Source of the DNA: Candidatus Zipacnadia bacterium | Lineage (GTDB): Bacteria; Armatimonadota; Zipacnadia; Zipacnadales; Zipacnadaceae | NCBI GenBank assembly: GCA_029821255.1 | Contig: JALGTS010000026.1 | Coordinates: forward strand, 1-8,967 | Length of the DNA stretch: 8,967 nt | Direction: 5' to 3' | Part shown: one piece after another, positions 1-6,768 of the stretch | How positions within the stretch are numbered: position 1 is the first letter of the stretch | Layout of the letters: every line of letters starts with the position of its first letter | Translations under genes and position numbers: made by a program | Notes under the pieces: model-generated | The model's database searches: none | Seen by the model: only the letters and a program-made list of their open reading frames with translations | What the model was told of the DNA's origin: nothing

Positions 1-512
1 ACGGTGTCGGTGAAGCCGTAAGACGAATGAGGATGGTTGCGATCAATCCTGACCAGGCCATCGTCTGTGCGGGGAACCTGCTCCATAGCATTGTACAACT
101 GATCGCGCCGTTGCAAGAAGATCTGATAGTCGCCGGTCAATTCCACATAGGCGGCAATTAGCTTCACCATAAACTGGGCATTATCCGTCGGGGGCTCGTC
201 GCCGAGGACCAGGTATGTTGGTGTCCCGTCTGGGGCCACTCGGTCCGGCATCACGCCATCCTCTCGCTGCCTTGCCAGCAGATAGTCAATCCCTGCCACA
301 ATCTCCTCGGCAGGTATGAGCTTGCCTGCGCCTTCAACCATATAACAAAAGTCTCTGGTCCAGCAAGCCTCATAGGAACCGCCGGGGAAGTACAGCGGTG
401 TGCCGTCATCAGCACTATGGCGTACCCCAGCGAGCACTTTGCGACAAGTTGCTTCTATATACTCGTAGTCGGCGACAGAGATGCCGACGGGGGGTAACTG
501 CTTGAGTATCAT
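1..512 (-). CDS. Six-hairpin glycosidase-like protein, N-terminal part (cut by left window edge)
   Basis: An open frame of 170 codons runs from an ATG at 512..510 to the left edge without a stop, so the C-terminus is missing. The start overlaps the pyrD stop as ATGA and is preceded by GGAGGG five bases upstream, which makes the start firm and suggests translational coupling to pyrD. The protein has no signal peptide. Near residue 45 it carries GGSYEACWTRD, and it later shows alternating helices with DYLLARQREDGVMPD and PPTDNAQFMVKLIAAYVELTGD-like segments. The Trp-Thr-Arg-Asp motif followed by helix pairs is typical of alpha/alpha-toroid (six-hairpin) glycosidases such as the GH15/GH63 and glycogen-debranching C-terminal groups. 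The assignment to a fold is an inference from this pattern; the exact family and substrate cannot be told from this fragment. Why it sits behind pyrimidine genes is unclear. Confidence 0.7.
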   Translation of the reverse strand, partial: MILKQLPPVGISVADYEYIEATCRKVLAGVRHSADDGTPLYFPGGSYEACWTRDFCYMVEGAGKLIPAEEIVAGIDYLLARQREDGVMPDRVAPDGTPTYLVLGDEPPTDNAQFMVKLIAAYVELTGDYQIFLQRRDQLYNAMEQVPRTDDGLVRIDRNHPHSSYGFTDT

Positions 513-1456
513 GGCAACCCTCCGGCATCGGAGCTACTATGGGCTGCACCAATCAAATCAGCTACATGAGCTACCCCTGTCTGTTGACAGAAACTCTCCA
601 GGTCATTGATGATGCGCTCAGCGACAGTAGGCTCGACAAAGTTAGCTGTGCCCACTGCGACTGCTGTTGCTCCGGCCATAATGAACTCAAGGGCATCCGC
701 TGCACTGGTAATCCCGCCCATACCAATAATTGGGAGATCCACCGCCTGTGCCACTTCCCAGACCATGCGCACCGCCACCGGCCGGATAGCTGGTCCACTT
801 AAGCCGCCGGTTACATTGGCCAACAGCGGTCGGCACCGATCAATATCAATGCTCATGGCCAGCAGCGTATTGATCAGAGAAAGGGCATCGGCCCCGCCGT
901 CACGAGCTGCTTCTCCAATGCCGACAATGTTGGTGACATTGGGAGAAAGCTTAGCGATCAACGGCAGTTTGGTGACCTCGCGTACCGCCGCAACTACCTG
1001 CTTGGTCAACTCACTGCGAATGCCAAACTCCATTCCACCACGTTTGACATTAGGGCAGGATAGGTTCAGTTCCAGTGCTGCGATGTCGGCGCAATCACTG
1101 AGTCGCTCGGCCAGGCTAACATAGTCGGCCACCGACTCGCCAGCGATATTGACAATGATAGGCACGCCCAATTCGCGTAACGCCGGCATCTTCTCGCTGA
1201 TAAAGACGTCAACACCAGGGTTCTGTAGCCCGATGGCGTTGAGCATCCCTGCCGGCGTCTCGCATATCCGCGGGGGCGGATTACCGGCGCGTGGCTCCAG
1301 CGTAACTGTTTTAGTACAGATTCCGCCCAGTCGGCTGATATTTACCAGGTCGGCATATTCTGTCCCGTAGCCGAAGGTCCCCGAAGCAACCAAGACAGGA
1401 TTAGCCAGGCTCAAGCCCGCCAACTCTACGCTCAGATCAACCTGGGGTGCAGCCAC
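509..1456 (-). CDS. pyrD: Dihydroorotate dehydrogenase B (NAD+), catalytic subunit
   Basis: PyrD class 1B oxidises dihydroorotate to orotate in cytosolic pyrimidine synthesis, passing electrons from FMN to the PyrK partner. The 315-residue length fits the family. Visible marks are the N-terminal NPVLVASGTFGYG stretch (about 19-31), the substrate loop NLSCPNVK (131-138) with Cys134 as the expected catalytic base (class 1 enzymes use Cys, class 2 use Ser), the FMN phosphate site GMGGI (245-249) and AVGTANF (267-273). The GTG start is supported by GGGAGG nine bases upstream and gives the usual N-terminus. The gene overlaps the end of pyrK by 20 bp, as expected for two subunits of one complex, and its stop overlaps the next start. 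An upstream extension is not possible to favour because the strong Shine-Dalgarno fixes this start. Confidence 0.97.
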   Translation of the reverse strand: MAAPQVDLSVELAGLSLANPVLVASGTFGYGTEYADLVNISRLGGICTKTVTLEPRAGNPPPRICETPAGMLNAIGLQNPGVDVFISEKMPALRELGVPIIVNIAGESVADYVSLAERLSDCADIAALELNLSCPNVKRGGMEFGIRSELTKQVVAAVREVTKLPLIAKLSPNVTNIVGIGEAARDGGADALSLINTLLAMSIDIDRCRPLLANVTGGLSGPAIRPVAVRMVWEVAQAVDLPIIGMGGITSAADALEFIMAGATAVAVGTANFVEPTVAERIINDLESFCQQTGVAHVADLIGAAHSSSDAGGLP

Positions 1457-2282
1457 GGCGAATCGCCTCCCAGTCGACTATCTGAGCATCAAAGACGGGG
1501 CCATCTTTGCACACGCGCTGATAGCGCTGAGTACCAGAAGCGTGGATTGGTATTACACAGCCCAGGCAAGCACCCACGCCACAGCCCATCTGCTGCTCCA
1601 CAGAGACGTAACAAGGGATTTCGGCGTCCTGGCACTGTTTAGCCACCTCAGCTAACATCAGAGCAGGTCCGCAGGCATACAGGCAGCCAGCGCCTCGCTC
1701 AAGCTGGGGCGGGAGAAAGTCGGTCACCAACCCTTGTTCGCCAACGCTGCCGTCCTCCGTGATGCCGTTGAACTCATCGCAAGCACCCGAAAATTCCAGC
1801 CAGCAGCACAAATCGTCCTCGGTGCGGGCTCCGAAGAGCCCCCGGACATAGCGGTAATTGTTGGGTTCGTGCAGAGCTGTAGCCAGAAAGATTAGTGGTG
1901 CTACTCCGATGCCGCCAGCAACAAGGATGACTTCGCCTTCAGGGCCAGGCAGCGCAAATCCGTTGCCCAGCGGCCCCATAATATTGAACTCAGTGCCGGA
2001 CTGAGCTTCGGCCAGTATCTGTGTGCCCTCTCCAACAGTGCGCATCAGCACCTGAAAACTGCCCTCCTCTTTATTTGTGCCCATTACGCTGAAGGGCCGG
2101 CGCAGCAGCGGTTCCCAACTGGAGGTAACCCGAATATGAACAAACTGCCCGGGTCGCGCCGCTGCTGCTATCTGTGGGCAGTCAAATTCAAGCAGATGAT
2201 AACCGGGGGCAACCTGCTCGTGCCGAATTAGCTGGGTGGGCTGGGCATACATACCAGCAGTCTCATCAACGAAGGATACCAT
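1437..2282 (-). CDS. pyrK: Dihydroorotate dehydrogenase B, electron transfer subunit
   Basis: PyrK is the FAD and [2Fe-2S] subunit that carries electrons from PyrD to NAD+. Domain order is clear: a FAD-binding barrel with RRPFSV (61-66), a nucleotide-binding segment VAGGIGVAPL (121-130), a CGP motif (204-206), and a C-terminal iron-sulfur site formed by Cys234, Cys239, Cys242 and Cys258 in QMGCGVGACLGC and VCKDGPVF. All four cluster cysteines are present. Length (281) is slightly longer than the roughly 250-260 common for the family because of the N-terminus. The ATG at 2282 lies six bases after the argH stop but has no clear ribosome site; a second in-frame ATG at 2252..2250 would give the more family-like start MYAQPTQ. 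Gene order pyrK-pyrD with overlap is common in bacteria. Confidence 0.95.
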   Translation of the reverse strand: MVSFVDETAGMYAQPTQLIRHEQVAPGYHLLEFDCPQIAAAARPGQFVHIRVTSSWEPLLRRPFSVMGTNKEEGSFQVLMRTVGEGTQILAEAQSGTEFNIMGPLGNGFALPGPEGEVILVAGGIGVAPLIFLATALHEPNNYRYVRGLFGARTEDDLCCWLEFSGACDEFNGITEDGSVGEQGLVTDFLPPQLERGAGCLYACGPALMLAEVAKQCQDAEIPCYVSVEQQMGCGVGACLGCVIPIHASGTQRYQRVCKDGPVFDAQIVDWEAIRRGCTPG

Positions 2283-2288
2283 AGTTGT

Positions 2289-3809
2289 CTAAAGCTTCAG
2301 GTCCGCCAGCTCTCCACCTTGCAGGATATGCTGGATTATCTGTTCCGTCCGTTGACGGGCCTGGGTGAGTGCTTGGTGCGCAGCAGCAATCTCATTGCGG
2401 CTCTCTTCTATTGCCTGGCGTAATTTCTCAATCGTTGCCGCAGTTGCCTCCACACCGGTACTCCCTTGGCTCACCTGGCGGCGCAGCACAGCCTGAGCAT
2501 CCAGCACCTCCGCAAGCTGCTGCTCGCTGATCTGCTGACCGGCCTCTGCCAGCAATTCGCTGACGCGCCTGTAGTCAGTAAGCGGGCGCTGCTCCTTCAG
2601 TAGTGTACTGACGATCTGGCCGACGATACGATGACAGTCACGAAACGGCAGATTACACTCGCGCACCAGAAAGTTGGCCAGTTCGGTGGCTGCTGCATAA
2701 TTGCTTTTGACCAGCTCAGCCATCCGCTCCGGACGTAGCTTCAGCGTGCTGATTACTGCTGTGATTATCCGCACACAGCTTTCTACGGAGTCAAGCGACT
2801 CCCACAGAGGGGGCTTATCTTCCTGCAGGTCGCGATTGTAGCCGGAGGGGAGGGCTTTTATCATCGTCAGTGCCTGCATCAGCCGGCCGTAGGCCAGACC
2901 AGTTTTAGCCCGGGTCAACTCCGCCATGCCGGGATTCTTTTTCTGCGGCATTATGGAACTGCCAGTGGCATAGGCGTCATCAATCTCAATCATGCCGAAT
3001 TCATGGGTAGAAAAGAGCACCAGTTCCTCGGCCAGACGGGACAGGTTGCTAGCGACTATGGCTAGATCCGCCAGGCTCTCCGCGACAAAGTCACGGGAGC
3101 CAACTGCATCCAGGGCGTGCTCCATAACGCCAGCGAATCCCAGCAGACGGGCCGTCATCTGCCGGTCAATGGGAAAGGATGTCCCGGCCAGGGCACAGGC
3201 GCCCAGCGGGCAGCGGTTCACGCGCTCGTATGTCTGAGCGAGTCGCTGTTGGTCACGCTGTAGTGCCCAGGCATAACTCGACAGCCAGAAGGCCACTGAA
3301 ATGGGCTGGGCGTGCTGAGTGTGGGTGTAGCCAGGCATCACCGTCGCGAGGTGTTCTGCGCCCCGATCCAGCAGAGTCTGTTGGAGGTCGGCCAGAGTCT
3401 GGCGCAGGGTCAACAGTCTGCTGCGCAGGTGCATACGGGCGTCAGTGACTACCTGGTCGTTGCGGGAGCGCGCCGTGTGCAGCCGGCCAGCTACCTCGGG
3501 ATCCACGAGCTTGCGCAGACGGTTTTCTACATTCATATGGACGTCTTCAAGCTGCGGGTCCAGATCAAACTGCCCGTCGGCAAATTGCTGGCGAATCTGG
3601 GCCAGCCCGCTTAGTATCACCCGCAGGTCGGCTTGGCTGATAATCCCACAGGCTCCTAACATTATACTGTGGGCTTGGCTGCCCCAGATGTCTTCGGCAA
3701 TCATACGGCGGTCGGCCTGTGTAGATTCACTGAACTGCACGGCCAGATCAGCCAAATCGTCCGAAAACCGCCCGCCCCACAGTTTTTCCGAGCCGCTTGG
3801 CGTAGTCAT
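2289..3809 (-). CDS. argH: Argininosuccinate lyase with C-terminal helical extension
   Basis: ArgH splits argininosuccinate into arginine and fumarate, the last step of arginine synthesis; it is a cytosolic homotetramer of the fumarase/aspartase superfamily. Near the N-terminus is KLWGGRF (9-15). HTARSRNDQV (111-120), the THTQHAQP segment (162-169, with His163 as expected catalytic residue) and the signature GSSIMPQKKNP (283-293, holding the catalytic-loop serines) are all intact. I chose the ATG at 3809 because the family starts shortly before KLWGGRF; an in-frame GTG at 3824, directly after the preceding stop, would add five residues. Neither start has a strong ribosome site. The protein is 506 residues against about 460 usual; the surplus lies in the last 40 or so residues, which are Gln/Ala/Glu-rich and look like a long helix. 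It follows the YbjN-like gene by 15 bp. Confidence 0.96.
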   Translation of the reverse strand: MTTPSGSEKLWGGRFSDDLADLAVQFSESTQADRRMIAEDIWGSQAHSIMLGACGIISQADLRVILSGLAQIRQQFADGQFDLDPQLEDVHMNVENRLRKLVDPEVAGRLHTARSRNDQVVTDARMHLRSRLLTLRQTLADLQQTLLDRGAEHLATVMPGYTHTQHAQPISVAFWLSSYAWALQRDQQRLAQTYERVNRCPLGACALAGTSFPIDRQMTARLLGFAGVMEHALDAVGSRDFVAESLADLAIVASNLSRLAEELVLFSTHEFGMIEIDDAYATGSSIMPQKKNPGMAELTRAKTGLAYGRLMQALTMIKALPSGYNRDLQEDKPPLWESLDSVESCVRIITAVISTLKLRPERMAELVKSNYAAATELANFLVRECNLPFRDCHRIVGQIVSTLLKEQRPLTDYRRVSELLAEAGQQISEQQLAEVLDAQAVLRRQVSQGSTGVEATAATIEKLRQAIEESRNEIAAAHQALTQARQRTEQIIQHILQGGELADLKL

Positions 3810-3824
3810 AATAGATAGAATCAC

Positions 3825-4643
3825 TTATTGTGGCTCAGTTTCTTCCCCGGAGGGGGCTTCTTCGTTAGGTGAAGTCTCTTCTTTAGAGGGAGCTTCTTCT
3901 TTAGGTTTAGGTGAAGCCTCTTGCTTGGGTACCACATCTTCCTTGGCCGGAGCTTCTGGCTTGGACAGCGCCTCTTCCTTGGAGGGAGTCTCTTCTTTTC
4001 CAGGAGGCTCTTCTTTGGGTGCGGTGACCTTCTCTTTGGGCCCCTCTTCGGGCTTACCCTCGGCAGCTGCTGCGGGGGCTGGCTTTTCCTCCGGAGCCCA
4101 CATCAGTCTCATCAGCTTGGGGTAGTCGCGATCGGCGGTCAGCACCAGAAGCTGAAAGCAGGCTGCGAAGGCTTCATAGCCCAGGCCATTTTCCGTGCTG
4201 AACGTGTAGGAGAGTCGCACCTCCCCGTCACTTTTGTCCCACTCATACTTGCCGATTAGAAGCTCCCAGTTAAGTTCCATCAACCTCTGGAGGACAACAC
4301 TCTTACGCGGGTGGGACCGAGGCACGGTCATCAGCCGATTGATGCACATGTAGACGACCTTGCGTGGGTCGTCAATGAATATGCGCAGCTCGTAGTTGCC
4401 ATTGTCCCCGCGCATAAGCAGCTCAATCTCGGGCACCTTTACCGACTTCTCTACTTTGTAGACGTAGTTCATCCGGTCCAGGTACGATGTGATGGTCTGC
4501 ACTGTTACTACCTCTTTGGCAGCCGCTTGCGGCTGCTCAGCCGGCGATTCTTCGCTGGCAGGTGGCGCTGGCTCTTCCTGTGCCCATACTGCACCACTCA
4601 TCAGCAAGGCAATGATTATCGGTAGATACCTGGCAATCTTCAT
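3825..4643 (-). CDS. Secreted YbjN-like domain protein with Lys/Glu/Pro repeat tail
   Basis: 272 residues starting at an ATG with AAGGA seven bases upstream. Residues 1-21 form a signal peptide (basic MKIAR, hydrophobic core, cleavage likely after AVWA), so the protein is probably exported; there is no lipobox cysteine. A Pro/Glu-rich linker leads to a folded domain at about 45-185 with the pattern VTVQTITSYLDRMNYVYKV, LRIFIDD and a C-terminal helix ending DRDYPKLMRLMW. This arrangement resembles the YbjN / type III secretion chaperone-like fold, an assignment I make from the pattern only. Residues 187-272 are low complexity, with hexapeptide copies of the KEEAPS type. Function is unknown. 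It is the first gene after the 150-bp gap and probably leads the argH-pyrK-pyrD run. Confidence 0.75.
   Translation of the reverse strand: MKIARYLPIIIALLMSGAVWAQEEPAPPASEESPAEQPQAAAKEVVTVQTITSYLDRMNYVYKVEKSVKVPEIELLMRGDNGNYELRIFIDDPRKVVYMCINRLMTVPRSHPRKSVVLQRLMELNWELLIGKYEWDKSDGEVRLSYTFSTENGLGYEAFAACFQLLVLTADRDYPKLMRLMWAPEEKPAPAAAAEGKPEEGPKEKVTAPKEEPPGKEETPSKEEALSKPEAPAKEDVVPKQEASPKPKEEAPSKEETSPNEEAPSGEETEPQ
3828..4016 (-). repeat. In-frame 18-bp-period repeat coding for KEExPS hexapeptides
   Basis: Within the YbjN-like gene, residues 210-269 read as about ten degenerate hexads: KEEPPG, KEETPS, KEEALS, KPEAPA, KEDVVP, KQEASP, then a two-residue KP interruption, KEEAPS, KEETSP, NEEAPS, GEETEP. 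The underlying DNA has an 18-bp period (plus strand units of the type cttcttctttagagggag). The tail is acidic and proline-rich and predicted to be disordered. Confidence 0.8.
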
Positions 4644-4793
4644 TTTGATATCCTTTCCCCCTCAGTTATAAATACGTACACCATTGTTTAACTCTTTCCC
4701 CCCGGTGGGAGGTCAGACCTTCACGATAAGTCAGACGGGCCTAAAGATGGCTCAAGATAGCCTGCGCTGCCCCAGCAGAACCCTGGGAACTCA
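4644..4793 (-). other. Intergenic gap between the conjugation cluster and the biosynthetic genes
   Basis: The 150 bases hold no open frame of note. Just after the JAMM stop is a small inverted repeat (CCCAG at 4771-4775 against CTGGG at 4783-4787, seven-base loop) without a T-run, so it is not a convincing intrinsic terminator. Nearer the next gene are a candidate promoter and the ribosome site AAGGA. It is the most likely transcriptional boundary in the window. Confidence 0.4.
4665..4691 (-). promoter_or_regulatory. Weak candidate sigma-70-type promoter ahead of the YbjN-like gene
   Basis: On the minus strand TTAAAC (4691..4686) and TATAAC (4670..4665) are separated by 15 bases and lie shortly upstream of the ATG at 4643. 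The -10 match is reasonable, the -35 is poor and the spacer is short. It is listed because this is the only sizeable intergenic gap in the window and a promoter for the argH-pyrKD run would be expected here. Confidence 0.25.
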
Positions 4794-5417
4794 CTAAGTT
4801 GCGGTAGCCTGATAACGGGGTAGTAGTTCAGACAGCCGCTGATATTTTCCGGTCAGCTCTCCGTATATGTAACAGCCAGGTGCGGCCACCAAGTCTGACT
4901 CCTGCCAATAGAATATAGCCCAGGCAAACTCGGTGGGGTCAACTACCACTGCCACATGGCTGGTATCAGCAAAGAAATTGCGATGGATGAATAGATCGCG
5001 TTCGGAAAGAAACACGCCCAGCCCCGGATGGGTGTGATACCAGCCGACGATGGCTTGGTCCGGATAGCGGCTGGCTTTTTCAGTGGACAACTGGTTCCAG
5101 GTCTGGTGAGTAAAAGTTATCGACACCGAAGTGCTCTCAGCCTGCCGGGCTGGAACCGCACCAGCTATCAGCAGATAGATACCTGCATCGTCCTCACACT
5201 CCCTGCCGACCAATAGGCCTCCTACCTCCAGGTGCGCTTGGCCAGGCAATGAATCAACTATTGTCTCAATAGCTTCTAAATGAAGGAAGATCTCCGGCTC
5301 CCCAGCAGGGGTGCCTACCTCACCGACTACAGCAAGCGGCGGCCCCGGCCGCGGCCGCATAACTCGCCTCGGAGACGGAGTTGAGCTGACTTCGATTTTG
5401 GACTCTTCTGTGCACAC
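4794..5417 (-). CDS. JAMM/MPN+ metalloprotease, candidate Ubl isopeptidase (third of cluster)
   Basis: JAMM proteases use one zinc to cut isopeptide bonds to ubiquitin-like proteins or to trim their C-termini. With a GTG start at 5417 the protein has 207 residues and one MPN+ domain: catalytic Glu64 in LEVGGLLVG, then HTHPGLGVFLSERD giving His128, His130, Ser138 and Asp141, the full HxHx7Sx2D signature. FTHQTW (102-107) and IHRNFF (144-149) are shared with the LysM-bearing paralogue. No signal peptide or membrane segment is seen, so it is probably cytosolic; the 40 N-terminal residues are Pro/Arg-rich. The start is uncertain: the frame opens up to a GTG at 5492 inside the RING-like gene, but those residues look non-protein-like; an ATG at 5360 has GAGG six bases upstream and would give 188 residues. 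It is the last gene of the cluster, followed by the 150-bp gap. Confidence 0.9.
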   Translation of the reverse strand: MCTEESKIEVSSTPSPRRVMRPRPGPPLAVVGEVGTPAGEPEIFLHLEAIETIVDSLPGQAHLEVGGLLVGRECEDDAGIYLLIAGAVPARQAESTSVSITFTHQTWNQLSTEKASRYPDQAIVGWYHTHPGLGVFLSERDLFIHRNFFADTSHVAVVVDPTEFAWAIFYWQESDLVAAPGCYIYGELTGKYQRLSELLPRYQATAT

Positions 5418-5449
5418 GGATAGTACGCCCCTGTGGCAGAATGGTGCAA

Positions 5450-6220
5450 TTAACTGGCAGCGACCAGTGCAAAGACAAAATAGCCAAACCACAGCAGGGT
5501 CATTATCCCACTGATAATGGCAGCAACAAGCGCCTTGGTCCAGCCGCTGCCTACATGCAGCTCCAATCGCTTGATCTGGGAGAGCAACGATATGCTCCAG
5601 GCCAAAGTGATAATGGACAAAAAGCCCCCACAGAAGAAGATTTGCAGGATGGTGAACAGCAGTACATTAGTGCTCTGGCCCTCGAACTCGGCTTCCACAA
5701 GGTCGCGAGCTCCCAACGGCAGTGGCATTGTCCCCGGCGCAGTATGGTCAAATCGGGACCAGCCTCTTACCGTCTGCCCCGTGGCTCGCCGCGCCGCCAC
5801 GGCCTGGGGTGAGCTGGCACAGCCATAGGTGGTGCAGCCACCATTTTCGCGCCAGCAGTCGGCGTGCAATACCGCCTGACAGTCCGGGCAGGTGATCACC
5901 TCTTCACCAGCCTTGATGGGAAAACGGCAGAACGGACAGATCTGGCCGACGGTGCTATCTGGAGCTTTGACAGCTCCAGCGGTGTCTTCCAACTCAATCT
6001 CAATGACATCGCCATCGGCCTGGGGAGAAGGAGTCTGCCACGAACTGGGTGTAGCGGCCTGCTGCGCTGGCCCTGCACCGCGGCGCGCGACCGGTCGCCC
6101 GAATATCTGCTCACCACACTTCGGGCAAAAACGACCCTGAACTGTAATATTTTCGTGACAGTAAGGGCAACGCACTGGGCACAACTCCGTCTGTGTGCTA
6201 CGATACTCCGCTGAACGCAA
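5450..6220 (-). CDS. Zinc-ribbon and C4HC3 RING/PHD-like membrane protein, candidate E3
   Basis: 256 residues from a TTG start. An N-terminal zinc ribbon (Cys18, Cys21, Cys32, Cys35) is followed by a Pro/Ala-rich linker with the acidic strand VIEIELED (72-79). A second zinc domain has Cys95, Cys98, Cys111, Cys114, His119, Cys122, Cys129 and Cys134, i.e. a C4HC3 cross-brace order with CxxC-x4-HxxCW. Two hydrophobic segments (about 185-210 and 230-253) end the protein. The zinc pattern fits the prokaryotic RING-finger/treble-clef families known beside E1, E2 and JAB genes, and the order C4HC3 plus two membrane spans recalls eukaryotic MARCH ligases. E3 activity is inferred from pattern and context. 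The last zinc pair has a wide x4 spacing. The start is uncertain: TTG at 6220 lacks a good ribosome site, while GTG at 6175 has GGAG nine bases upstream and would still keep all zinc ligands. It lies 13 bp after the E2 stop. Confidence 0.85.
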   Translation of the reverse strand: MRSAEYRSTQTELCPVRCPYCHENITVQGRFCPKCGEQIFGRPVARRGAGPAQQAATPSSWQTPSPQADGDVIEIELEDTAGAVKAPDSTVGQICPFCRFPIKAGEEVITCPDCQAVLHADCWRENGGCTTYGCASSPQAVAARRATGQTVRGWSRFDHTAPGTMPLPLGARDLVEAEFEGQSTNVLLFTILQIFFCGGFLSIITLAWSISLLSQIKRLELHVGSGWTKALVAAIISGIMTLLWFGYFVFALVAAS

Positions 6221-6233
6221 CTCAGTGTTGGTA

Positions 6234-6761
6234 CTATAACAGCTCTATTTCAATTTCCTCTTCGCCTAATGTGCCATCGCCGAGCAAGTCAATATCCAAC
6301 TCGGGCTGATACAAGTTAGCGTCACCGATGGGGAATAGGTGCTCATTTTGCTGGCACCAGCGAGCCGCTACGGCATTCAGTGGGCTTTTAGGGTTGTAGC
6401 TCTGGTATTGGATCATCTGCCCAATCTGAATTATGACATCGGCTAATGTCTCTCCTGCCGCCCAATAGTCGTCAATGCAGATATATGAGCCGAAATTGGG
6501 ATGGAAGATTGGGGTCTCCAGCACGCACTTAGGCTTTTCCCGAGGGTAGTCGCGATGCAGATATATGGTGGCCACGTGCTCGGTTCTGACCCGTGGGCGG
6601 TTGGTAGTCGCGTCCAACTCCAGGCCCTTTACATGATAGGTAACCCGATAAACCTCAGGCGGATTACCCTGTATCGGCTCGACATCAATGTAGGGATGCC
6701 CCGCGAACTCACTCCGAATTTGTTGATAATCAGCATATAGTCGGCGTAGTCTTGCATTCAT
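6234..6761 (-). CDS. E2 ubiquitin-conjugating-enzyme-like protein (UBC fold), active-site Cys95
   Basis: 175 residues from an ATG seven bases after the preceding stop. The layout follows the E2 fold: N-terminal helix with LRRLYADYQQI, beta strands ending in IYLHRDYPREKPK (the E2 YPxxxP turn), HPNF (87-90), the active-site stretch SYICIDDYW with Cys95, and helices ending PLNAVAARW (127-135), matching the E2 LN..A pattern. The HPN-to-Cys distance is six residues, two less than in canonical eukaryotic E2s. An acidic tail (about 150-175) ends EEEIEIELL, beyond the usual ~150-residue core. An E2 takes the activated modifier from E1 as a thioester and passes it to a target. Placement between two JAMM genes and a RING-like gene strongly supports this role. 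Only weak GAGGAAG ribosome-site similarity precedes the start. It is likely cytosolic. Confidence 0.92.
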   Translation of the reverse strand: MNARLRRLYADYQQIRSEFAGHPYIDVEPIQGNPPEVYRVTYHVKGLELDATTNRPRVRTEHVATIYLHRDYPREKPKCVLETPIFHPNFGSYICIDDYWAAGETLADVIIQIGQMIQYQSYNPKSPLNAVAARWCQQNEHLFPIGDANLYQPELDIDLLGDGTLGEEEIEIELL

Positions 6762-6768
6762 AGTCTAT

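Noticed and set aside
606..1124. Plus-strand open frame of 172 codons opposite pyrD
   Set aside because: It lies wholly antisense to a certain pyrD, its product is low-complexity Ser/Ala/Arg-rich, and it has no domain pattern.
3445..4125. Plus-strand open frame of 226 codons with Ser/Gly/Leu repeats
   Set aside because: The repeats are the mirror of the 18-bp coding repeat of the YbjN-like gene and the rest is antisense to argH; it is a shadow.
3825..4643. YbjN-like protein considered as the missing ubiquitin-like modifier
   Set aside because: It has a signal peptide, is far too long, has a helix-strand pattern unlike a beta-grasp, and ends without a C-terminal glycine.
4771..4787. Inverted repeat after the last JAMM gene as an intrinsic terminator
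   Set aside because: Only five base pairs in the stem and no T-run on the transcribed side; too weak to call.
5418..5492. N-terminal extension of the third JAMM gene from the GTG at 5492
   Set aside because: These 25 codons overlap the RING-like gene end and read as Cys/Trp/Leu-rich, non-family sequence; likely out-of-frame reading of the upstream gene.
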